Source: an uncultured Bacteroidaceae bacterium
Lineage (GTDB): Bacteria; Bacteroidota; Bacteroidia; Bacteroidales; Bacteroidaceae
Direction: 5' to 3'
Length of the DNA stretch: 39,151 nucleotides
Assembly: GCA_905235525.1 (NCBI GenBank)
Contig: CAJOLW010000016.1
Span: 1 to 39,151 of the forward strand
The notes beneath the pieces are model-generated. The model saw only the letters and a program-made list of their open reading frames with translations, was not told where the DNA came from and searched no databases. The translations under genes were made by a program, and so were the position numbers. Each line of letters starts with the position of its first letter. Position 1 is the stretch's first letter. This document shows positions 23,609 through 30,277 of the stretch, piece by piece.

Positions 23609-24410
23609 TTTCACAGAAGAAGAACTGAACCGCTATTCGCGCCACATCCTCTTGCAGGACGTGGGCGTGGAAGGTCAGGAGAAAATCCGCGATGGCAAGG
23701 TGCTCGTTGTGGGTGCAGGCGGTCTGGGTGCCCCTGTGGCCATGTATCTGGCTGCTGCTGGCGTGGGCACCATTGGCATTGTGGATGGCGATGTGGTGGA
23801 TTTGAGCAACTTGCAGCGTCAGATCATCCACACCACACCCGATGTGGATAAATGGAAGGTGGAGTCGGCCAAAGAGACCATCAACGCCATCAACCCCCAC
23901 GTGAAGGTGGTGACGCACCGAGAGTTTCTGATGGCAGACAATGCCCTCGACCTTGTGAAAGAGTATGACTTCATCATCGATGGCACGGACAACTTCCCCG
24001 TGAAGTTCCTCATCAACGATGCCTGTGTGATGGCTGGCAAACCTTTCAGCCACGGCGGCATCCTTCGTTTCGAGGGGCAGACCTTCACCCATGTGCCAGG
24101 CTCGGCATGTTATCGTTGCATGTTCAAGACACCTCCTCCACCAGGAGCCGTGCCCACATGTAGTCAGGCTGGCGTGTTAGGTGCCATTGCAGGTATGCTT
24201 GGCACCATTCAGGCGGCTGAGACACTGAAGTACCTGACAGGAGTAGGGGAGTTGCTGACCAACAAGTTGCTCACCTTCAATGCCAAGACCATGGACTTCC
24301 GCAAGATTAACGTGAAGAAGACCGACAAGTGTCCCATCTGCGGCGCGAACCCTACAATCACCGAATTGATTGATTACGAACAGGCTGCTTGCGACTTGAA
24401 GAGCCACTAA
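23601..24410 (+). CDS. ThiF/MoeB-family E1-like activating enzyme
   Basis: A 269-residue adenylating enzyme that activates the C-terminal Gly of a ThiS/MoaD-like carrier with ATP. The N-terminal RYSRHILLQDVGVEGQEKI (11-29) and the nucleotide-binding loop VVGAGGLGAP (37-46) are typical, as are DLSNLQRQI (67-75) and DGTDNF (127-132). Zinc ligands are C170-x2-C173 and C244-x2-C247; C187 in PTCSQAGVLG is the likely catalytic Cys. There is no C-terminal rhodanese domain, so sulfur must come from a separate donor, plausibly the DsrE, TusA or desulfurase encoded next. Start 23601 overlaps the carrier gene by 8 nt, which pairs enzyme and substrate. Confidence 0.92.
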   Translation: MFDFTEEELNRYSRHILLQDVGVEGQEKIRDGKVLVVGAGGLGAPVAMYLAAAGVGTIGIVDGDVVDLSNLQRQIIHTTPDVDKWKVESAKETINAINPHVKVVTHREFLMADNALDLVKEYDFIIDGTDNFPVKFLINDACVMAGKPFSHGGILRFEGQTFTHVPGSACYRCMFKTPPPPGAVPTCSQAGVLGAIAGMLGTIQAAETLKYLTGVGELLTNKLLTFNAKTMDFRKINVKKTDKCPICGANPTITELIDYEQAACDLKSH

Positions 24411-24426
24411 CACATCACAGACAAAC

Positions 24427-24906
24427 ATGGCAGAACAAAAGAAACTCTCTCTCATCGCCTTTTCTGGCGACTTCGACAAACTCACTGCTGTCTTCACCTT
24501 AGCGACAGGTGCGGCGGCTGTGGGCTATGAGGTGAACATCTTCTTCACCTTCTGGGGCTTGGATGCCATCAAGCAGAAGCGTGGCAGAAGTTTCATCGGT
24601 GGCAACTGGCTCACCAAACTCTTCGGCTTCATGATGGGTGGACTCAGCGTGGCTCCCAACAGCAAGTTCAACTTCTGTGGCATCGGCCCGCAAATCTTCC
24701 GCCACCTGATGCGGAAGAACAACGTGGCCACCCTCGAAGAACTGGTGGATGCCGCCAATGCCCTCGGCGTGAATCTCTACGCTTGCGAGATGGCGATGCA
24801 CGTGCTCGGACTGGAGAAGAAGGACTTCATCCACGAAGTGAAAGACGTGCTCGGCGTAGCCACCTTCCTCCAAATCAGCGAGGGAGGACAAACCCTGTTT
24901 ATATAA
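24427..24906 (+). CDS. DsrE-family (DsrE2-like) sulfurtransferase
   Basis: A 159-residue protein of the DsrE/DsrEFH superfamily, which relays persulfide sulfur between carriers. The N-terminus KLSLIAFSGDFDKLTAVFTLATGAAAVGYEVNIFFTFWGL is a Rossmann-like DsrE start and is also hydrophobic, as in the DsrE2 group, which may sit at the membrane. Candidate persulfide cysteines are C84 (NFCGIGPQ) and C120 (LYACEMAMHVLG); C120 matches the usual active-site position. The gene is 16 nt after the E1 gene. A DsrE-TusA pair is a known sulfur-trafficking unit. The direction of flow here is unknown. Confidence 0.85.
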   Translation: MAEQKKLSLIAFSGDFDKLTAVFTLATGAAAVGYEVNIFFTFWGLDAIKQKRGRSFIGGNWLTKLFGFMMGGLSVAPNSKFNFCGIGPQIFRHLMRKNNVATLEELVDAANALGVNLYACEMAMHVLGLEKKDFIHEVKDVLGVATFLQISEGGQTLFI

Positions 24907-24908
24907 TC

Positions 24909-24962
24909 AGACTAGCAAGGCTAGTAAGACTAGTAAGACTAGTAAGGCTAGCAAAACTAAAA
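24909..24962. repeat. 9-bp tandem repeat between dsrE and tusA
   Basis: Five consecutive 9-bp units of the type (A/G)CTAGTAAG plus two decayed A-rich units fill most of the 78-nt gap between the two genes. Each unit contains the palindrome CTAG. Such a repeat could change length and so alter the spacing in the operon. Confidence 0.8.
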
Positions 24963-24984
24963 AACTAAAAAAACAACAGCAACA

Positions 24985-25209
24985 ATGGCAGTACACACAC
25001 TTGACATAACGAAAGAACATTGTCCCATGACCTTCGTGAAGACAAAACTCAAGTTGGCGCAGATTGCAGCAGGCGATACACTCGAAGTCCTCTTGACCGA
25101 AGGCGAACCCCTTGAGAATGTGCCTCGCAGTGCAACGGAACAGGGGTACAACGTCCTTTCCATAGAACACGTAGAGGGAAATATACGTAAAGTAACGATA
25201 CAAAAATGA
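24985..25209 (+). CDS. tusA: TusA-family sulfur carrier protein
   Basis: A 74-residue TusA/SirA-like protein that accepts persulfide sulfur on a cysteine and passes it on. The active-site motif is C13-P-M (EHCPMTFVKTKLKL) with the usual following helix, then AAGDTLEVLLTEGEP and ENVPRSATEQGYNVL. The motif is CPM rather than CPxP, a variant seen in carriers outside tRNA thiolation. The stop overlaps the JAMM gene start by 4 nt (ATGA). With DsrE and the cysteine desulfurase in the same operon, it is a likely link between the compartment cargo and the biosynthetic carrier. Confidence 0.9.
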   Translation: MAVHTLDITKEHCPMTFVKTKLKLAQIAAGDTLEVLLTEGEPLENVPRSATEQGYNVLSIEHVEGNIRKVTIQK

Positions 25210-25604
25210 GCATAATCATTACAGAATCAGCCTACCAGTCTATCTTGGCTCAGGCACAGAAGGATGCTCCTATTGAGTCATGCGGCTACCTGCTTGGCAC
25301 TGACAATGATATCGCAACTGAGAACTTCCCCATGACGAATATCGACCACTCGGAGGAACACTTTCGTTTCGACCCCAAGGAGCAGTTTGCGGCCGTCAAG
25401 TATGCCCGCAGGAAGGGACTGAAAATCGTGGGCAACTGGCACAGCCATCCCGCTTCGCCATCCCGTCCGTCGGAGGAAGACAAGCGATTGGCATACGACC
25501 CCAATATCTTCTATTTCATTCTCTCTCTGGCAGCAGAGAAGCCTGTGCTCAACGCCTTCCGCATCGAAGGAGGCGAAGTGACGGAGAAAATACCATTGCG
25601 ATAA
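25206..25604 (+). CDS. JAMM (Mov34/MPN+) metallopeptidase, Mec+-like
   Basis: A 132-residue single-domain zinc peptidase. The full JAMM signature is present: E24 (PIESCGYLLG), H79-S-H81-P (GNWHSHPASPS), S89 and D92 (RPSEED). Stand-alone bacterial JAMM proteins beside sulfur carriers either release the product amino acid from the carrier (Mec+ in the CysO pathway) or remove residues after the carrier's GG (QbsD, HcyD). The carrier in this operon ends GGGAYV, so trimming AYV is a concrete predicted reaction. It overlaps tusA by 4 nt and precedes the encapsulin gene by 44 nt. Confidence 0.9.
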   Translation: MSIIITESAYQSILAQAQKDAPIESCGYLLGTDNDIATENFPMTNIDHSEEHFRFDPKEQFAAVKYARRKGLKIVGNWHSHPASPSRPSEEDKRLAYDPNIFYFILSLAAEKPVLNAFRIEGGEVTEKIPLR

Positions 25605-25648
25605 TAAAAAACGAAAACAATAAAGAAAACCTAAAAAATTAGCAAAAC

Positions 25649-27088
25649 ATGGCAGACAACAACATTCAGCGCAGCATCACGACTGCAACGGCTCGCAAAC
25701 TGGCGAACACCACCAAAACGCCCCCACAGATGGGCAGTATCACACCGAGACTTCTTCTCAAACTCCTTCCTTGGACACAGGTGGAAAGCGGCACCTATCG
25801 CGTGAACCGCACGAAGGTAGAACTGAAAAAGGCAGAACGGATTGAGATTCAGTACTACAACGGGGTTCCAAGTTTCACGGCAAAGAACCTGCGCGCCATT
25901 CCACTCTTCCAGAACATCGACGGAGAAATCGTGTCGCGCCTGGCACGCAACTTCATCCCTGTAGAGGTGGAGCGTGGCAAGAACCTCGTCACACAGGGCA
26001 AGGACAAGCAGCGTTTCTTCATTGTGGCAAGCGGACAGGCTGAAGTGATCAGCACTGGCACACACGGCGAGGAACTCCGTATCGCCCTGCTGGGTGCTGG
26101 CGAGTATTTCGGCGAGGCAGACTTGCTCAGTGCAGCCGACTCCACCGTGAGTGTGCGCTCCGTCACTGACTCGGTGTTCCTGGCACTCGACACACCTGTG
26201 CTGGAGTCACTTATTGAAGAGATTCCCGACTTCCGCAGCCAGTTCAACAATGCAGTGGACAAGCAACTGCGCCTCAAGGCTACCGTGAACGAGCATGGCG
26301 AGAAGCACATCGACCTCGTGAGCGGCCATGAGGAGGATAATGTCATTCCGGAAACATATATCGATTATGAGGAGAATCCAACCGAGTACTCGCTCAACAC
26401 CTTGCAGACGGTGGTGCGTGTGCACACTCGTGTCAGCGACCTCTACAACGCACCCTACAACCAGTTGGAGCAGCAACTGCGCCTCTCCATCGAGAGCATC
26501 AAGGAGCGTCAGGAATGGGAACTCATCAACAACAAGAAGTTTGGTCTGCTGGCACAGGCGGCTCCAGGCTACAAGGTGAGCGCGCGCTATGGGGCACCTA
26601 CACCCGACGATCTGGACGAACTCCTTTCTCTCGTATGGAAAGAGCCTGCTTTCTTCATCGCCAACCCACGTGCCATTGCCGCCTTCGAGCGTGAATGCAC
26701 CTGGCGCGGTGTGCCACCAGTGGCGATTGACCTCTTCGGCACGAAGGTCATCACCTGGCGTGGTGTGCCTATCATTCCATCAGACAAGGTGGAAGTGAAG
26801 GGTCAGTATCTGACCAACCGCGGCGTAGGTACCACCGAAATCATTCTCGTGCGTGTGGGTGAGAAAGAGCAGGGTGTGGTAGGTTTGCACCAGGCTGGTA
26901 TCCCCGGCGAGATTGCTCCAAGCCTTTCTGCCCGTCTGATGGGTCTCGACCAGTATGGTGTGGCAAGTTACCTGCTCACCAAGTACTTCAGCCTCGCTTC
27001 TCTCACCGACGATGCCATCGCCGTCCTCGAGAACGTAGAGGTAGGTTACTACCACGATTACCAGCATAGAAACAAAATTGAGAAATAA
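25649..27088 (+). CDS. Family 2 (SrpI-like) encapsulin shell protein with a cyclic-nucleotide-binding-like domain
   Basis: A 479-residue shell protein with the HK97 phage-capsid fold. Residues 1-80 are the N-terminal arm and start of the capsid domain. About 85-205 is a cNMP-binding-type beta-roll (LFQNIDGEIVSRLARNF; FIVASGQAEVIS; GAGEYFGEADLL). From about 250 to the end is the SrpI-type capsid core: NPRAIAAFERECTWRGVPPV, TWRGVPIIPSDKVEV, GTTEIILVRVGEKEQGVVGL, LTDDAIAVLENVEVGYYHDY. Shells with this extra domain are classed as family 2B. They assemble into icosahedral compartments around a cargo enzyme. The next gene, overlapping by 1 nt (TAATG), encodes a cysteine desulfurase, the best known family 2 cargo. 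The cNMP phosphate-binding loop lacks the usual Arg. Confidence 0.93.
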   Translation: MADNNIQRSITTATARKLANTTKTPPQMGSITPRLLLKLLPWTQVESGTYRVNRTKVELKKAERIEIQYYNGVPSFTAKNLRAIPLFQNIDGEIVSRLARNFIPVEVERGKNLVTQGKDKQRFFIVASGQAEVISTGTHGEELRIALLGAGEYFGEADLLSAADSTVSVRSVTDSVFLALDTPVLESLIEEIPDFRSQFNNAVDKQLRLKATVNEHGEKHIDLVSGHEEDNVIPETYIDYEENPTEYSLNTLQTVVRVHTRVSDLYNAPYNQLEQQLRLSIESIKERQEWELINNKKFGLLAQAAPGYKVSARYGAPTPDDLDELLSLVWKEPAFFIANPRAIAAFERECTWRGVPPVAIDLFGTKVITWRGVPIIPSDKVEVKGQYLTNRGVGTTEIILVRVGEKEQGVVGLHQAGIPGEIAPSLSARLMGLDQYGVASYLLTKYFSLASLTDDAIAVLENVEVGYYHDYQHRNKIEK

Positions 27089-28656
27089 TGTACTTGAACG
27101 AATTAGATAACTTTCACTTCGACCTTCCGAACCAGGGGACAGCACCACAGGTGGCTGCCCCTGTGGGAGGAGGGGGCGATGCGCCTCTGGTCGGCAGTGT
27201 GGAGGCTTATCCGCAGATAGGCAGCCTTAGTCCTGCCGACACGGAACTGTTCAAGGGCGTCATTGCCAAATACTTTACTGAGGATATATCTTCCTATGAG
27301 GCACCTTCACATGTCGTTCCTTCTGAAGGCGACGATGTGGAACCCTCAGAACGGCGTTGCCTGCTCAAAGACAACGGCTTCGGCATCGGCATTCCCGAGA
27401 CGGAGATAGTGAAGAACCTTCAGTATGAAGAGGCAGACACACTCAATCAGGAGGAGATTCGCAAGCAGTTCCCCATTCTGCACCAGAAGGTGAACGGCCA
27501 CGACCTGGTGTGGTTCGACAACGGAGCCACCACCCAGAAGCCCCTGCGTGTGATTGACGGATTGAGCCAATTCTACAAGACCGACTACTCCAACATCCAC
27601 CGAGGCGCACACACTCTGGCTGCCCGAAGCACCGACCAGTATGAGGCTGCCCGTGAGAAAGTGGCACGGTTCATCAATGCCCCCTCAAAGGAGAACATCC
27701 TCTTCGTGCGTGGCACCACCGAGGGCATCAACCTCGTGGCACATACTTTTGGACACAAGTTCCTGGAGGAAGGCGACAATGTCATCGTCTCCACCCTTGA
27801 CCACCACGCCAACATCGTGCCCTGGCAGCAGGTGTGCAAAGACCACAAGGCCGAACTCCGCGCCATCCCCATCGACAAGAACGGCGACCTCATCCTGAGT
27901 GAGTTTGAACGTCTCATCACTCCACGCACCAAGTTCGTGAGTGTGGGACACGTGAACAATACTTTCGGCACCATCAACGATGTGGAATCCATCATCCGTA
28001 CGGCTCACTCGCACAACATCCCTGTGCTCATCGACGGCGCACAGAGCATCGCCCACACCAAGGTGGACGTGCGGCGCCTCGACTGCGACTTCTTCGTCTT
28101 CTCGGGTCATAAGATTTATGGCCCATCGGGCATCGGAGCGGTCTATGGCAAGAAAGAATGGTTGGAACAGTTACCGCCTTGGCAAGGTGGTGGAAACATG
28201 ATTAAGGATGTAACCATCGAACGTACGGAGTTCAATGCACCTCCAGCACGTTTTGAGGCTGGTACACCTAATATAGCAGATGCTATCGGATTGGGCTATG
28301 CACTCGATTTTGTACAGAGTGTAGGCATTCACAATATCGAGCATCATGAACATGAACTCACCGAATATGCACGTCAGCAAATATCGCGCATTCCGGGCAT
28401 CACTATTATGGGCAACCCCAAGAAGCGTGTGAGCGTCATCTCGCTCGACATTCCTGGCATTCCAGCCCCACAGGTTGGTCAGTTGCTCGACAAAGAGGGT
28501 ATTGCAGTACGAGCAGGGCACCATTGCGCTCAGCCTGCCCTTCGTGCCCTTGGCTATGAAATGTCTGTGCGACCCACCTTTGCTGTGTATAATACGAAAG
28601 AAGAGATTGACCGTCTGGTCATTGCTCTTCAGAAAATCGTGTCAAATGGTGCATGA
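27088..28656 (+). CDS. sufS: Cysteine desulfurase (SufS/CsdA type) with N-terminal encapsulation extension
   Basis: A 522-residue enzyme that takes sulfur from L-cysteine as a persulfide, releasing alanine. Residues about 122-522 are a full SufS-type domain: FDNGATTQKP, TLDHHANIVPWQ, DGAQSIAH, Schiff-base K342 in SGHKIYGPSG, FEAGTPNIADAIG, and catalytic C480 in RAGHHCAQP. Before it lie about 120 extra residues rich in Pro, Gly and acidic residues, with helix-like pieces (SPADTELFKGVIAKYF; NGFGIGIPETEIVKNL). Ordinary SufS lacks this. In known desulfurase encapsulins such a disordered N-terminal segment directs cargo into the shell. The gene overlaps the shell gene by 1 nt and ends at a terminator, so it is last in the operon. 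Encapsulation is inferred. Confidence 0.93.
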   Translation: MYLNELDNFHFDLPNQGTAPQVAAPVGGGGDAPLVGSVEAYPQIGSLSPADTELFKGVIAKYFTEDISSYEAPSHVVPSEGDDVEPSERRCLLKDNGFGIGIPETEIVKNLQYEEADTLNQEEIRKQFPILHQKVNGHDLVWFDNGATTQKPLRVIDGLSQFYKTDYSNIHRGAHTLAARSTDQYEAAREKVARFINAPSKENILFVRGTTEGINLVAHTFGHKFLEEGDNVIVSTLDHHANIVPWQQVCKDHKAELRAIPIDKNGDLILSEFERLITPRTKFVSVGHVNNTFGTINDVESIIRTAHSHNIPVLIDGAQSIAHTKVDVRRLDCDFFVFSGHKIYGPSGIGAVYGKKEWLEQLPPWQGGGNMIKDVTIERTEFNAPPARFEAGTPNIADAIGLGYALDFVQSVGIHNIEHHEHELTEYARQQISRIPGITIMGNPKKRVSVISLDIPGIPAPQVGQLLDKEGIAVRAGHHCAQPALRALGYEMSVRPTFAVYNTKEEIDRLVIALQKIVSNGA

Positions 28657-28676
28657 CATGATGAAGTTTTTTGTCC

Positions 28677-28718
28677 GCCCTATGACTGTCTGTGAGGATG
28701 GCATAGGGCTTTTTTTTT
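28677..28718 (+). terminator. Terminator at the end of the sulfur operon
   Basis: GCCCTATG (28677-28684) pairs with CATAGGGC (28702-28709), followed by nine T. It sits between the convergent desulfurase and korC genes. Confidence 0.9.
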
Positions 28719-28721
28719 GTC

Positions 28722-29267
28722 TCAATTCATCTTCTGAATGAGTTGCATCCCTCTGCGGATGGCTTCCTCATTCATGGGGATGAGTTTGTGGTGGCGTTCT
28801 GGCAATGCCTTGTGGAGACCCTTCACCACATCTTCTACAGTGGCGATGGGACGCACCTTCAAGAAACCGCCGAGAACAAGCATGTTGAACACCTTCGAGT
28901 TACCTGTGCGGGCAGCCTCCTCCATGGCGTCGATGCGATAGACGTTGATGTCGTCGCGCTTAGGTGGCTGGATGATGGAATGTCCGTCATAGATGATGGT
29001 GCCACCAGGTTTCACTTGTGGCTCAAACTTCTCCAGAGAAGGTTGGTTGAGCACGATGGCGGTATCGTAAGCACTGACGATAGGGGAACTGACAATGTCA
29101 TCGCTGACGATGACCGTCACGTTGGCAGTACCACCACGCTGCTCTGGACCATAGGCAGGCATCCAACTCACTTCTTTGCCTTCCATGATGCCAGCATAGG
29201 CAAGGATCTTGCCCATTGAGAGGACGCCCTGTCCTCCAAAACCTGATATGATGATTTCTTCAGTCAT
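28722..29267 (-). CDS. korC: 2-oxoacid:ferredoxin oxidoreductase, gamma subunit
   Basis: A 181-residue gamma subunit of a KorDABC-type 2-oxoglutarate (or branched-chain 2-oxoacid) ferredoxin oxidoreductase, a cytoplasmic enzyme that decarboxylates a 2-oxoacid to acyl-CoA and reduces ferredoxin. The N-terminus IIISGFGGQGVLSMGKILAYAG and the segment YGPEQRGGTANVTV are family signatures (CoA-side domain), with VLNQPSLEKF and FNMLVLGGFL later. Last gene of the korDABC cluster. Its start codon is 3 nt from a palindromic element that supplies a purine-rich ribosome-binding region (GGGGAGGGGGTCTTT). Confidence 0.92.
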   Translation of the reverse strand: MTEEIIISGFGGQGVLSMGKILAYAGIMEGKEVSWMPAYGPEQRGGTANVTVIVSDDIVSSPIVSAYDTAIVLNQPSLEKFEPQVKPGGTIIYDGHSIIQPPKRDDINVYRIDAMEEAARTGNSKVFNMLVLGGFLKVRPIATVEDVVKGLHKALPERHHKLIPMNEEAIRRGMQLIQKMN

Positions 29268-29270
29268 AAA

Positions 29271-29451
29271 GACCCCCTCCCCGCTCCCCCTGCGAGGGGG
29301 AGAGTAGAATGTTGGTGGGGAGGATTCTACTTATTATTAATATTTATCTTTACTCTTTTCCGCCCTCTTTCAACCCTCTCTCAGCCTCTTCTGCCTTCTC
29401 TCCTATGGGGTAACTGCTCCCTCCCTCCATGGAGGGTGAGGGGAGGGTCTT
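29271..29451. repeat. MITE-like palindromic element between korB and korC
   Basis: About 181 bp with imperfect terminal inverted repeats (GACCCCCTCCCC at one end, GGGGAGGGTCTT at the other). Inside are the palindrome CTCCCCCTGCGAGGGGGAG and the inverted pair GTAGAAT/ATTCTAC. The first 70 bp are almost identical to 31652-31720. It fits exactly between the korB stop (29452) and 3 nt before the korC start (29267). It encodes no protein. Confidence 0.8.
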
Positions 29452-30217
29452 CTATTTTACTGTATTCTTCAAGTCTCCCAACGGATAATAAGGGAACATG
29501 TTATCCACCATCCACTGGTTGGCCTGTTCTGGAGTCATCTTCCAGCCGGAGGCACAGGTGGAGACAATCTCCACAAGCGAAGTGCCCCGTTTGTTGAGTG
29601 AGTTCTCAAATGCCTGACGAATCGCCTTCTTCGCTTTACGGATGTTCCGTGTTGACCGCCTGACGGGTCACGTAGCAGGTGCCTTCGAGGTTCACAGCCA
29701 AGTCGGTGATGTGGAGTGGGTATCCGTGCAGGTCAGCCTGACGGCCGTATGGACAAGTGGCAGTCTTCATGCCCATCAGGGTGGTGGGAGCCATTTGTCC
29801 GCCTGTCATGCCGTAGATGGCATTGTTGATGAAGATCATGGCGATGTTTTCACCACGGTTCAGGGCATGGATGGTCTCGCCTGTACCGATGCAAGCCATG
29901 TCGCCGTCGCCTTGATAGGTGAAGACGAGTTTGTTGGGCCAGAGTCGCTTGACGGCAGAGGCACAGGCTGGAGCACGTCCGTGACTGGCTTCAATCCAAT
30001 CCACATCCACATAGCGGTAGGCAAACACGGCACAGCCTACAGGACAGATGGCGATGGTGTCTTCCTCCATGCCCATCTCCTCGATGATTTCAGCCACCAG
30101 TTTATGCACCACGCCATGACTGCAGCCCGGGCAGTAGTGCATCGGCGTCTCGTTCATCAGCGTTGGCTTGCCATAGATTTTATTTTCAGGGGTTATGAGT
30201 TGTTCTTTTGTCAACAT
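29452..30217 (-). pseudogene. korB: 2-oxoacid:ferredoxin oxidoreductase beta (TPP) subunit, frameshifted
   Basis: The thiamine-diphosphate subunit, normally about 255 residues. The first 193 codons are intact: CPGCSHG (about 29-35) and CPVGC (58-62) with cluster and fold cysteines, the TPP site GDGDMACIGTGETIHALNR then FINNAIYGMTGGQMAPTT. After RQAVNT the frame shifts and stops at EHP. Removing one G from the GG at 29647-29648 (CC on plus) restores NIRKAKKAIRQAFENSLNKR, then SGWKMTPEQANQWMVDNM and the usual end FPYYPLGDLKNTVK, stopping at 29452. The total of 766 nt is 3n+1. The partner genes look intact, so sequencing error is a serious alternative to a true loss. Confidence 0.85.
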
Positions 30218-30255
30218 AATACTTTCAGTTTTATCGCCTTCGTTGGACAGAGAAT

Positions 30256-30277
30256 AGTCGCCCAGCGCATGGGCTGG
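30256..30277. repeat. 22-bp perfect repeat shared with 902-923
   Basis: The sequence around GCCCAGCGCATGGGC in the korA-korB gap matches 902-923 over 22 bp, in the same orientation, ending directly at the korA stop codon. Its arms GCCCA/TGGGC can pair. No function can be assigned. Confidence 0.75.

Noticed and set aside
24909-24962. CRISPR-like array
   Set aside because: 9-bp units without spacers; a simple tandem repeat, and no cas genes are present.
25649-27088. Crp/Fnr-type regulator because of the cyclic-nucleotide-binding-like domain
   Set aside because: There is no helix-turn-helix; the C-terminal 230 residues match the SrpI-like capsid instead.
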